Origin: 3107 sp965216225 | GTDB taxonomy: Bacteria; Pseudomonadota; Alphaproteobacteria; Rhodobacterales; Rhodobacteraceae | Direction of reading: 5' to 3' | NCBI GenBank assembly: GCA_965216225.1 | Contig: CBDCFF010000012.1 | Location: 14,169 to 78,168 of the forward strand | DNA length: 64,000 nucleotides | Part shown: in pieces, positions 36,124-47,900 of the stretch | Layout of the letters: every line of letters begins with the position of its first letter | Position numbering within the stretch: position 1 is the stretch's first letter | Position numbers and translations under genes: made by a program | Notes under the pieces: generated by a model | The model's database searches: none | What the model saw: the letters and a program-made list of their open reading frames with translations, nothing else | Told to the model about the DNA's origin: nothing

Positions 36124-37291
36124 TGATCGCCTCTGCCAGAACCGGGACGGTTTGCCTGTTCAGCCCGGCAATGTTCATCCGCGAATCCCCGATCATGTAG
36201 ATGCCGTGATCGCGGCGCAGGGTCTCGACCTGCTCCGGCGTTGCGCCGAGGCGCGAAAACATGCCGCGGTGCCGGGCAAGAAAGCCGAACCGGTCCGACC
36301 CGGACAGGCGCCGAAGTTCCCTGGCCAGGTGCTCCCGCAGTTTCAGCATCCCCAGGCGCACCTCTTCCAGTTCCGCCATCCAGTCTGCCCGCAAAGCCGC
36401 ATCATTCATGATCAGGCTGACCATCCGGGCCCCGTGATCCGGCGGGAAAGAGTAATTCTGCCGGTTCAGGAACGCCAGGTTTGCCTGCGTCACGCCGCGC
36501 AATGCCCTGTCCTGCGATACCGCCATCAGGATACCGGCGCGATCGCGGTAGATGCCGAAATTCTTGGAACAGCTCGCCGCGATCAGGGTTTCCGGCATTT
36601 CAGAGACGATCATCCGCAGCCCGGCGGCGTCTTCTTCCAGCCCGTCGCCAAAGCCCTGATAGGCGATGTCAATCAGCGGGGTCGCACCGGCCTGCTGCAT
36701 CAGCGCAATCACCTCTGCCCATTGCGGCAAGGTCAGGTTTGCGCCGGTGGGGTTATGGCAGCAGGCATGAAGCAGCACCACATCACCGGCCCGAACCTTG
36801 CCCAGACTCTCCATCATGCCGTCGAAATCGACAGCGCGCGTTTCAGTGTCGAAATAGCGATACCAGGCCATTGGCAGGCCCAGATATTCGACGATCGACG
36901 GGTGGTTCGGCCAGGTGGGCGCCGACAGCCAGACCATCGCACCGGGCGCGGCCATTCCGATCAGTTCCAGCGCCTGACGGACCGCGCCGGTTCCGCCCGG
37001 CGTGGCCACGGCGGCGACGGCTTCACGGGCGACGCCGTTACCCAGAACCAGCGCCGCCATCGCATCGGCAAAGGCCGGATCGCCCGCCAGCCCGGTATAG
37101 GCCTTGGTCGTTTCCTCTTCCCACCATTTCCTCTCTGCCGCCTTCACCGCGCGCATGACCGGGGTGTTGCCGGAGGCATTCCTGTAGACACCGACGCCTA
37201 GGTCGATCTTGTCCGTGCGCGGGTCTTGCCGATACATCTGCATCAGGGCAAGGATCTTGTCCACCGGCGCCGGTTTCAGATTGTTCAGCAT
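36107..37291 (-). CDS. Aromatic/aspartate aminotransferase, class I
   Basis: A 394-residue TyrB/AspC-type aminotransferase. The start KIDLGVGVYRNASGNTPVM, HACCHNPTGANLT and the PLP lysine in AASCSKNFGIYRDRAG are all family markers. It should exchange amino groups between aromatic amino acids or aspartate and 2-oxoglutarate. It follows the sulfurtransferase gene after only 3 bp on the minus strand, so the two are co-transcribed; aspartate aminotransferase and 3-mercaptopyruvate sulfurtransferase together fit cysteine breakdown (cysteine to mercaptopyruvate to sulfane sulfur), a contextual inference. Confidence 0.9.
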   Translation of the reverse strand: MLNNLKPAPVDKILALMQMYRQDPRTDKIDLGVGVYRNASGNTPVMRAVKAAERKWWEEETTKAYTGLAGDPAFADAMAALVLGNGVAREAVAAVATPGGTGAVRQALELIGMAAPGAMVWLSAPTWPNHPSIVEYLGLPMAWYRYFDTETRAVDFDGMMESLGKVRAGDVVLLHACCHNPTGANLTLPQWAEVIALMQQAGATPLIDIAYQGFGDGLEEDAAGLRMIVSEMPETLIAASCSKNFGIYRDRAGILMAVSQDRALRGVTQANLAFLNRQNYSFPPDHGARMVSLIMNDAALRADWMAELEEVRLGMLKLREHLARELRRLSGSDRFGFLARHRGMFSRLGATPEQVETLRRDHGIYMIGDSRMNIAGLNRQTVPVLAEAIIRAGV

Positions 37292-37294
37292 GTG

Positions 37295-38149
37295 TCAGGC
37301 TCCGGTTTCGACCTTCAGGTCGTCATACATTCCCCATTCCGACCACGACCCGTCATAGAGCGCGTGGCGCTTGTGCCCGATCCGTTCCAGCGCCAGGTTG
37401 ATGATCGCCGCCGTCACCCCCGACCCGCAGGAGGTGATGACCGGCTTTGCCAGGTCGGCCCCTGCCGCAGCAAGGACCGCCCTCAGCGCCTCTGGCGATT
37501 TCATCGTGCCGTCCGGGTTCAGAAGCGTGGCGTAATGCACGTTCTTCGCATTCGGTATATGGCCGGAGCGCCTCCCCGGCCCTGGTTCCGGTTCTTCCCC
37601 TGAAAACCGGCCCGGCCCGCGGGCGTCGAGAATTTCGTGATCGCCGAGTTTCGACGCGGCTGCGACCTGCGTCACATCCCTGATCAGATGCGCCTGGCGC
37701 TGCACGGTCATGTGCCGGTCGCGGATCACCGGCGGCACGTCCTCGACAGGCCGCCCTTCCGCCCGCCATTTCGGGAATCCGCCATCCAGAACCGCAATAT
37801 CGGTCTTGCCCATCAGGCGGAACAGCCACCAGACACGCGCCGCCGAAAACAGCCCCGCGCCGTCATGGACCACAACCTGATGCCCGTCGCCCACGCCCAG
37901 CGCGCGCATCCGGGACATGAACTTGTCGGCGGGCGGCGCGGTATGCGGCAGTTCCGAGCGGTGATCGCTGATCGCGTCAATATCGAAAAACCGGGCGTTC
38001 GGGATATGCGCAGCCTGATATTCGGCCTTCGCATCCCGGCCCGTGTCGGGCAGATACCAGCTTGCGTCGAAAATCCTGAGGTCCGGATCCTTCAGATGGG
38101 TTTCCAGCCAGCCGGTGGAGACAAGCGTTTTCGGATCGTCGGCAGACAT
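37295..38149 (-). CDS. sseA: 3-mercaptopyruvate/thiosulfate sulfurtransferase
   Basis: A 284-residue two-domain rhodanese. The N-terminal domain shows LVSTGWLETHL...RIFDASWYLP and VVHDGAGLFSAARVWWLFR; the C-terminal domain has ILDARGPGRFSGEEPEP and the active loop TSCGSGVTA with the catalytic cysteine. The CGSGVT loop is that of mercaptopyruvate sulfurtransferases rather than CRKGVT of rhodanese. The N-terminal domain lacks a catalytic cysteine (HDGAG), as usual. The aminotransferase gene follows directly. Confidence 0.9.
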   Translation of the reverse strand: MSADDPKTLVSTGWLETHLKDPDLRIFDASWYLPDTGRDAKAEYQAAHIPNARFFDIDAISDHRSELPHTAPPADKFMSRMRALGVGDGHQVVVHDGAGLFSAARVWWLFRLMGKTDIAVLDGGFPKWRAEGRPVEDVPPVIRDRHMTVQRQAHLIRDVTQVAAASKLGDHEILDARGPGRFSGEEPEPGPGRRSGHIPNAKNVHYATLLNPDGTMKSPEALRAVLAAAGADLAKPVITSCGSGVTAAIINLALERIGHKRHALYDGSWSEWGMYDDLKVETGA

Positions 38150-38332
38150 GATGCACCTCTTCAGGGACTCAGGGTCGGGTCCTGCCTACCGGGCGGTGTG
38201 GCCCGAGGCAAGTTCGGACAGGCCGGGATTTCCGCCCCTGTCCCGTTTCATGGGACATATTTGCCACGGCGCTGTGAATCGTGCCGGTGATTGGCGGTAC
38301 GACGCCGCCGACACGGGGAAATCGGCGCTGCA

Positions 38333-38806
38333 TTACCCGTTGCGCAGCAGGCGCTGCTTTTGCCGGTCCCAGTCCCGCTTTGCCTCTGTCGCGCGCTTGT
38401 CGTGGGTTTTCTTGCCGCGGGCGATGCCGATTTTCAGCTTCACGAGGCCCCGGTGATTGAAATACATGACCAGCGGCACCAGCGTCATGCCCTGTCGGCT
38501 GGCAGCCTGATCCAGCCTTGCCAGTTCACGCCTGCCGACCAGGAGCTTGCGGCGGCGGCGGGCCGGGTGCCCCCATATGCGGGCGGGATCGTAGGGCGCG
38601 ATATAGCTGTTTGTCAGCCACAGTTCGCCTTCCTCGACATGGGCGTAGCTCTCGGCGATATTCGACTTGCCGGAACGCAGCGATTTGACCTCGGAGCCGG
38701 TCAGAACGATGCCACATTCCAGATCGTCCCCGATCGCATAATCGTACCGCGCCCGCCGGTTTTCGGCGATCACCCTGTAATTCTTTTCTTCCGGTTTGTT
38801 GGCCAT
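38333..38806 (-). CDS. smpB: SsrA-binding protein SmpB
   Basis: A 157-residue SmpB of standard length. Family motifs are NRRARYDYAIGDDLECGIVLTGSEVKSLR, SYIAPYDPARIWGHPARRRRKLL and the basic tail KKTHDKRATEAKRDWDRQKQ. It binds tmRNA and delivers it to stalled ribosomes. The 9-bp inverted pair GATCTATGG/CCATAGATC (38813-38821 and 38839-38847) lies just upstream of the start and could form a leader hairpin. Confidence 0.96.
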   Translation of the reverse strand: MANKPEEKNYRVIAENRRARYDYAIGDDLECGIVLTGSEVKSLRSGKSNIAESYAHVEEGELWLTNSYIAPYDPARIWGHPARRRRKLLVGRRELARLDQAASRQGMTLVPLVMYFNHRGLVKLKIGIARGKKTHDKRATEAKRDWDRQKQRLLRNG

Positions 38807-38874
38807 GGCGCTGATCTATGGGCTTGTTCCATGCAAGTCCATAGATCAATCGCCTGCAATACACCGCAAAAGCG

Positions 38875-38900
38875 CCTCGGCCGGAAAACACCGGCCGAGG
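38875..38900 (-). terminator. Rho-independent terminator of the adhesin gene
   Basis: A perfect 10-bp stem CCTCGGCCGG/CCGGCCGAGG with a 6-base loop, followed on the minus strand by CGCTTTTG. It lies 27 bp beyond the adhesin stop and separates it from smpB. Confidence 0.8.
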
Positions 38901-38926
38901 TCTTCACGCGGCACCCGCACCCCTTG

Positions 38927-41900
38927 TCAGAATTCGGCGTTCAGACGAATTCCGACGTTGTAGGCGCGATAGCCATCATCGACGCCAAGCCCATCGACCC
39001 CGGCCGAGATTTCAGCCGTCAGACCCTCATCGAGTTCAAAGTGCAGCCGCCCGTCCAGGCTGCCCGACACCTCCGACATCCTTGCCCCGTCCAGGTTGTT
39101 GCTGTCCCAGTTCACGCGCGCCTGACCGACGAACGTACCCCCGGCGAAATCCCCGGTCACTTGCGGGCCGAGGCCGATCCGCGTCAGTTCCAGTTCCCGC
39201 TCCGAAGCGACACCCCCGGCGCTGTCCACGAACGCATCCAGTGTTTCGCGCACATGCAGCAAACCGATTTGCGGGGCAATCCTCATCTCTTCGGACCCCC
39301 AGTTCAGATCGCCGGTCAGACCCGCGCGAAGCGTCAAGCGCCTGGCGTCGGGTTCTGCGGCGACGCCATTCTGCGAAAGCTCGGTTTTGCCGAAACCATA
39401 GCCCAGCGCCCCGTCCATGATCAGGGTTTCGTTCAGACGGGTTGCGCCGTAAAGGCCGATTTCGGTAAATCGCGAACTGAACGAGGCGTCGTTCACCGTC
39501 AGATCGCCCCTTTCATGTCCAAGCAGCCCGCCAATGACATATCGTCCGGAACCGTGCAGATAATCGAGGCCGAGATAGATGTCGTATTCCTTCCCTTCGC
39601 CCGCGCCATTGATCCGCGCATAGGACATGTCCCCCCAGAAGGACCAGCCAGCCCTGTCTTCGGGATCGCTTGCCCACGCACCATCCAGCGTAAGCCCCTG
39701 AGTGGTCGCATGGGCGGTGAACGCGCCGGGGCTGTGCCCCTGCAACCGGCTCAGCGCCGCCGACGAGGTGACATCCTCAAACCGGGCGGCATGACGGCGC
39801 AACATGATCGCGGCCCCCCGGCGGCGCGGTTCCGCAAGGACGCTGATGGCGACTTGCGCCGTAACGGTCCCTGAAGATGTCGGGTCGATACTGTAGTCCG
39901 CCGACGGCATGATTTCTGCCGTCAGATAGCCGGATGTCACCCCCAGTTCGTTCAGGGCATCTTCGATGTTTACTCTCACATCCTTGCTGGTTTCGCCCGC
40001 CGCGAAGCGCACCTCCCGCCGGGTAATGGACGTATCTGCATTTCTACTGGAGGGGGCATTGGCTTCGGCGCTCGCCGTTATATCCAGGGTCACAGTGACC
40101 GCTGTATCCGTCTCCCCGCTCCGCTCCACGGTGAATATGGCATCGCCGCCGGAGATCACAGGGGAGGGAGCCAGGGAAATGACCGGAACGCCCGGAAGAC
40201 CGGGAACGCTGATGGCGACTTGCGCCGGCCCTGAAGATGTCGGGTCGATACTGTAGTCCGCCGACGGCATGATTTCTGCCGTCAGATAGCCGGATGTCAC
40301 CCCCAGTTCGTTCAGGGCATCTTCGATGTTTACTCTCACATCCTTGCTGGTTTCGCCCGCCGCGAAGCGCACCTCCCGCCGGGTAATGGACGTATCTGCA
40401 TTGCTACTGGAGGGGGCATTGGCTTCGGCGCTCGCCGTTATATCCAGGGTCACAGTGACCGCTGTATCCGTCTCCCCGCTCCGCTCCACGGTGAATATGG
40501 CATCGCCGCCGGAGATCACAGGGGAGGGAGCCAGGGAAATGACCGGAACGCCCGGAAGACCGGGAACGGTGACTTCGGCCTCAGCCCCGTCCACTCCTGG
40601 CAAGGGCACGCAATAGTCGGGACTGGATCCGATGGCCGCAACATCGCAGCCGCCTGTCAGCGTTACCCTGATGCCGGTCGATCCCTCCGGAATCAGGAAC
40701 GATACTTTTGTTACCTCATCGCTCGCAGCCATGACCACATTCGTCGTCTCCGGCACCGTCAGCCCGTCGTCAACTTCCAGCATGACCGTCAGTGCAGGCA
40801 GGCTCAGCCCAGGAGGCGAAGACGAAGAGCGTGCTATCGTGAATGCTGCTTCACCTGCCTCATCTACCCCGACTGCCTCAACCACAACCAATGGCATGAT
40901 GTTTGTAAGGGGGTCGTTGGCTATGACTAACTGCCCCGTTACTTCATCCCGCCCCACCAGTGGATTCCCTGCCAGATCCTGCACGGGAGGTGTTGTGCTC
41001 GTCGGCGGGAAATAATTTATGAGCACATTCCGACCCAGATCAGGCCGCGCTCCGGCAAAGCCACCGTCATTCCCCAACTTCAGCGTGAGCGTGTCGCCTT
41101 CTACTGTCGAACTGTTAATTCTTGTCCCCAAACCCGCAGCATATATACCAGAGACAGTAAAAAGTGTGCTTCCTGAATTTGGGTAGATCGCATGGGCGGC
41201 GCTCGGGTCTATAGGCTCACTGAACTTGAGAACAACCACGTTCCAGTTAATCGTTCCCCAGAGCAGCGTTGGCGGGGTCATGTCCGCAGGGCCGTCATTG
41301 TCCTCAATGCTGACTGCGGCCCGATTGCCGGGGGCCGGGGCATTATAGTCTTGCCCGCCATCCTGTACCATTGCCACAATGGCGCGGTTCCCCTGAGGGA
41401 TGGCATCATCCGGGATCTGGATCGTCAGGTCGGCCGTCAAGTCGCCCGGATCGATGGTCACGGTCATTATCCCCGAAACAGGTGCGCCGTCCCCCGAAAT
41501 ATCCACTTCGACTGCCAGTGCGTTAAGCAGCATATGCGGGGGGACAAGGGCGCGTGTCACGGTAAAGACCGCATTATCGCCTTCGGTGATTACACCCATA
41601 TCTGCCGTAATCGAAACCGTAAACGGCGCGGACTCCGGCATCTGCGTATCTATCGGCGCCGTGACGCGCGCTGTCGTTCCGGGTTTGTAGTCCGTCCCCG
41701 GCAGGACAGTTGCCGTCAGATAGCCGTCCCTCGCCCCCAGAGTGGTCAGAGCATCTTCGAAGTCCACTGTCACGTCCTTTGTGGTTTCGTTGGCCTCTAA
41801 TGCCACTGACAGAACCTGGATCGAAGTAGCAGACAGACCTGTACCGAAAGCATCGTCGCTCACCGTCACATCCAGAGACACGGTGATCGCCGTATCCGTC

Positions 41901-44900
41901 ACCACATTCCGCAGCACGGTGAATCTGACAGTCCCGTCCGCGGTGGTGATTTCCGGGGGATCCCTCAGGGAAACGAACGGAAGCCCGTCGTCTTCAAGGG
42001 TGACGACCGTCGCGGAGAGGGTGCCCACCACATAGCCAGAGGACGGTTGCGCCGGGGCGATGGAGATCATCACGGTCTCGTCATCGGCATTCGTGTCGTC
42101 CAGTGCCGCCACCATGAATGTCGCCTCGTCCTCGCCGAGCAAGAAGCTGACGGATGGGGGCTCAACCGAGAAGAGAGCGCCAGCCCCGGCTTCCGTCACC
42201 AGCGGGATTTCCAGCGTCGTGACGGAAGGGGCATTCAACCGAACGGTTACTTCCACCCCGGCATCGCCCTCGACCGCCGTGTAGGTGGCTGCGGCGAAGT
42301 TCACCTCTGGCAGGACAAGCGGACCGTCATTGTCCAGAACGGTGACTACGGCACTGTCCGGGGAACCGGCGGCATAGTCTTCCCCGCCATCCAGTACCAT
42401 CGCCGTAAGGGTACGCGTCGGCTGAGGGATGTCATCTTCCGGGACCGTGATCGACAGGACGGCCACGGACTCGTTGTCAAGGAAGGTCACGGGCATCATA
42501 GCAAACTCGCCACCATCCGAAAAAGCCAGTTCCACTACGACTTCCAGTTCGGGAAACAGCGTATTCGGGGGGACAAGGGCGCGTGTCAGGGTAAAGTCCA
42601 CACCATCGCCTTCGGTGATTTCAGCCGTATCTGCCACAATCGAAACCATGAACGGCACGAGCACCGGCGTTTCTATCTGCGCCGTGACGCGCGCTGTCGT
42701 TCCGGGTTTGTAGCCCGTCCCCGGCAGGACAGCTGCCGTCAGATAGCCGGAGGTCTCCCCCAGATTCTGTAGAACGGGTTCGAAGGGAATTTCGGCGGTC
42801 TGCATGACATCGCCAATCGCGAATTCCACCAGCGGAATATTGAGCGAAAAACCACCCGGATCTATACCGGGAATAAAGACATCGGGATCATTGCTGCTCG
42901 CCACTACAGCCAGAAGCACACTGATCGCCGTATCCGTTCCCCCGCTCCGCACCACGGTGAATGTGACAACCCCGCCGGAGACCACAGGGGCGCCCAGGGA
43001 AACGACCGGAAGCCCGTCGTCCTGAAGGGTGATGACCGTCTCACCGATGTTGCCCACCACATAGGGAAAGGGCAGCAGCGCCGTCGTGTCGTCGATATAG
43101 ATCGTCAGGGTCTCGTCATCGGCATCCGGATCGTCCGTTGCCGTCACCGTGAATGTCGCCTCGGCCACGCCAGCCGCGAATCTGACGAATGCGGGCGCAC
43201 CCGTGAAGTCGGTGCTGGACCCGGCCCTCGCCCTCAGCGGGATTTCCACTGGCCCGTCGGGGGTCTGGCTCAACCGAACGATTACATCCACCCCGGCGCC
43301 GCCCTCGACCGCCGTGTAGGCGTTCGAGGCGAAGCTCACGTGCGGCGCGAATTCATTGTCCAGAACGGTGACTTCGGCCTCATCGTCGGGGGCCGGGGCG
43401 GGGGCATAGCCAAACCCGCCATCCACTACCCTTGCCACAATGGTGCGGGGGTCCCTCTGATAAACGGTATCATCCCGGACAGGCATGTCGAACGTCAGTT
43501 TGGCCTCGGTCTCGTCCTCAACGAAGAACGCGGTCCCCACCTCCAAAGTTCTGTTGGAATCAACAGAAACCAGTTCCACTTCGACTTCCAGTTCGGGAAA
43601 CAGCGTATTCGAGCCGGCAAGGGCGCGTGTCAGGGTAAAGACCGCATCATCGCCTTCGGTGATTTCATCCGTATCTGCCGCAATCGAAACCGTGAACGGA
43701 AAGAGCGATGTTCTTATCAACTTCGTAACGCTCGGACTCATTCCGGGTTTGTAGCCCGTCTCCGGCTGCACATCTACCGTCAGATAGCCGGGGGATGCCC
43801 CCAGTTTGTTCAGGGCACCTTCGATGTCTACTGGCAGGGTTTTGCTGAGCACACCGACCGGGAAAAACGGTGACGCAGTCGGGATCACGATCGGATTTCC
43901 ACCGGAAGCATCGGCGCTCACCGTCACCTCCAGGGCCACAGTGACCGCTGTATCCGTCACCACACTCCGCTCCACGGTGAATATGGCATCGCCGCCGGAG
44001 ACCACAGTGGCGCCCAGGGAAACGACCGGAAGCTTGTCGTCCCGAAGGGTGATGACCGTCTCACCGATGTCGCCCGGCACATAGGGAAGGGACAACCCCG
44101 ATCCGTTGATTTGGAGCGTCACTTCCTCGTCAATGGCATCCAGATCGTCCGTTGCAGTCACCACGAGTGTCTTCATGCGGGGATCGCCGGGCGCGAAGCT
44201 GACGAATGCCGGATCGATTTCCCAGTCTCCGCTGGACCCGAACGCCACTACCAGCGGCACATCCAGCGGCACGTCTCCCGCCTCAAGGGCACGGCTCAAC
44301 TGAACGGTTATCTCCGCGTTGGCGCCACCCTCGACCGCCTCGTACCCGGCCAGGGCGAAGCTCACCTCGATGGGATAGGCGATCCGCGGCGTCTCGGCGC
44401 GCTCCGCGGCCGGGTCGATCCGGTAGGAACCCGGGCCGGGTTCGATGATTGCAAACAGATAGCCGGAATTCCTCTGCAGAGTGTCCATCAGAGCAAAATC
44501 AATGTCCACTGTCACGGTCTTTGTTAAATCCCCCGCGGCGAAGTCCAGCACATTCGAATCAAGGGGGATATCTTCGGCAGCCGCCGCCGTTGCACCGACA
44601 CTGCTGCTCGCAAAGACCAGGTGGTTCACGGTGATCGCCGTATCCGTCACCACACTCCGCTCCACGGTGAATTCGACAGTGTCGGGGGTGATGCCGTCGG
44701 CAAGGAAGTTGACCACAGGGGCGCGCAGGGAAACGGCCGGAAGCCCGTCGTCCACGAGGGTGACAACCGTCTCGGTGATGTGGCCCGCTGTAAGGGGAGA
44801 GGCCAGTGCCTGCGGGTTGATGGCAATCGTCACTTCCCCGTCATCGGCATTCAGGTCGCCCGTTGCCGTCACCATGAATGTCGCCTCGACAGCGCCGGGC

Positions 44901-47900
44901 GCGAAGGTGACGGATGAGGACGACGCCTCGAAGTCAGCGCCGAACTCGGGCGTCGTTACCAGCGACACGAGCAGTGTCCCGTCTTCCGCCTCAACGGCAC
45001 TGCTCAGTTGAACGGTTATCACGGCGTCGGCGCCGCCCTCGACCGCCGTGTAGGCGTTCGCGTCGAAGCTCACCTCAATGGGGAAAACGATCCGCGACGT
45101 ATCGACGCGACCCGGCGGATCAACCCTGTAGCCGGTCGCTTGGCCGACAATCAAAAACAGATAGCCGGAATTCCGCCCCAGAGTGTCCAGCAGAGCCTCT
45201 TCAAGGTCCACTGTCAGGGTCTTTCTGGTTTCCCCTGCATCGAATATCAGTTGTTGGGTCATACCGACCTGTACGGCATCCCCCCCCACCACTGCATCGC
45301 GATTGCTGCTCGCATAGATCCCCCGCACAATCACAACGACCCGCGTATTCACCACCTCACGGCGCTCCACGGTGAATTCAACAGTGTCGGGGGTGACGTC
45401 GGCGTCATCGTAGGTGACCACAGGGGCAAGCAGTCCAAGGCGCGGAAGCGCCTCATACGTGTTGACAAGGTTGACGATCGTCTCCGTCAGGCTGCCCGCC
45501 ATCACGCTGACGGGCAGTGTGCCAAAGCTGATCCTCAGGCTTTCGTCCGAATCGTCATCTTCGTCCTCCGTTGCCGTCACACGGAAGGTCTTCCTGGTCT
45601 CGGCGGCGTCGGTCGCGGTCGCGGCGGCGAAAGTGACGCTTGATCCACTGACCGTTACACCAGTGATCGACCAGTCAGCGGCTGTCGCGACGCCAAGCTC
45701 CTCCACCACCACCGGTATTGTCAGATCAGACGACAGATTGTTGTGGCTCAACAGAATGGTTATCACCGCGTCGGCGCCGTCCTCGACCGCTTCGTAGGAT
45801 TCCGCGGCGAAGAACACCTCTGGCGGGCCGTCATTGTCCAAAACGGTGACATCGACCCGATTGCCGGGGGCCGGGGCGGCATAGTCTTCGCCAGCAATTA
45901 CCGTTGCCACAAGGCGGCGAGTCGGCAGATCAACGTCATCATCCGGAATCGTGAGCGGAACCGCGTGGCCATGATCGTCGCCCGCAGGAATGACCACGGT
46001 CTCCCGATACTTACCCTCAGGGAACTCACCCTCAGGGAACTCACCCTCAGGGAATAAACCCGAAATATCCACTTCTATCAAGACTGCCAGATCGGCCAAA
46101 AGCGGCGTCACCCCGTCGACAGGGGTGCGGGTCACGGTAAAGACAAACTCCTCGCCCTCAACGACGACAGACGGTTCCGAGGCAATCGAAACCGCAAACA
46201 GCGGCGGCGCATCTATCTGCGCCGTGGCGTACAATGTCGTTCCGGCTTTGTAGCCCGTCCCCGGCAGGATAACGGTTGCCGTCAGATAGCTTGGGAATGC
46301 CCCCAGAGCGCTCCCGGCAGCGTCGATGCTTACTGTCGCGGTCGTTGTGGTTTCGCCGGCCGCGAACTGCGCCGACAGTATCGTGACCCGCGTACCGAAC
46401 AACTGGAGGGGGGGGCACAACACGTTCCCGGGAATACATTCCGGTAAATCAGATAAATCGGGAACAACCGGAGCATCAACGCTCGCCCTGATGTCCAGAG
46501 GCACGGTGACCGCCGTATCCGTTCCCCCGCTCCGCTCCACGGTGAATGTGACGGTGTCGGGGGTGATGTTGTTGGGAAGCAAGTTGACCTCAGGGGGATT
46601 CCGCAGGGAAACCACCGAAAGCCCGTCTTCCTGAAGGGTGATGACCGTCTCATTGATGGCGCCCACCACATAGCTGGCGGGCAGGTCCGCCGACGTGTCG
46701 TCGATATAGATCGTCAGGGTGTCGTCATCAATCTCCGTATCGTCCGTTGCCGTCACCGTGAAACTCGCCTCGGTCTGGCCGGGCGTCGTCACGTTGCCCG
46801 TGTCGGGGTCGATAACGGCGGGCGCGAAGCTGACGTATGCGGGCGCACCCGTGAAGTCGGTGCTGGACCCGGCCCTCCCCTTCAGCGGGATTACCAGCGT
46901 CTCGTCGGGGGCCTGGTTCAACAGAACGGTTACTTCCACCCCGGCGCCGCCCTCGACCGCCGTGTAGGCGTTCGAGGCGAAGTTCACCTCCTTGGGACCG
47001 TCGTCGCGGAGGGTGACTGTCGTCGTGCCGGTGTTGCCCACCTCATAGAAGGGCTCATCCGGCGGATATTTGGCGGGCAGGAAGCTCTGACACCCGGGAG
47101 GGACATTGAAAATGGGTTGAGGTGGATCAGCCGAGTCCAGGTCACAGTCAAGGGGAAATTCGGTATTGATGGGAAGATTATCCCCGTCGATGGCGATCGT
47201 CACGGTTTCGTCATCGAAATCCCCGTCGTTCGCCGCCGTCACCGTGAATTTCATCTCACTCAGGTTGCCAAAGAAGCTGACGGTTTCCGGCACACCCAAA
47301 AGATCGTCGGTGTCCCCCGTCGTTATCAGACCGAATTCCAGTATCCCAAATTGACCAGGGGCGGCAGACGGGTCCAGCCGAACGGTTATCTCCACCCCTG
47401 CGCCCTCCGGCGCATCGTAGGCGGCCGAGGAGAAGCTCACCGTGAAAGGCGGGTAGACGGCCAGCGGCGTCTCGGCGCTGTTATATTCAACGTAAAGTTC
47501 AAGCTGTCCACCATCATCCGGCTTGGTTGCCGTCCAGGACGCCTGCAAACGAAAGCGGACGTCGCCTTCAATCACTGTATATGTCAATGGTCCAAACCCG
47601 GTCGCGGCGTCTCGCCATACGATATCATCATCAGAAGATTGCTGAAATTTCAGAAAGATGTCGCGAGCGTCGCCGTCGCCGTCGCCGTTCTCGTCCAGGA
47701 ATCCGAAGTCCGGGTTCAGGTTGAGTATAGACAGATCCGACATCAGCACATCACCAACTCGCGGTGCGCCGTTGAGGCCAGAACCGCCGGTGATCAGCGG
47801 CAGGCCTATGGCTTGCCCGAATGCGGGGGGGGCAGGCATTGCCACGGCCGCCAGCAGAATGACCGCCGCCAGCATGGACGCCAGGCCCGAAGACAGGTTG

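Noticed and set aside
41192..43873. Plus-strand open frames inside the adhesin gene
   Set aside because: They are repeated shadows of the Calx-beta repeats and recur with the repeat period.
46014..46058. The 15-bp repeats as a CRISPR-like or recombination site
   Set aside because: They are in frame, have no spacers and encode a simple EGEFP repeat within the adhesin.
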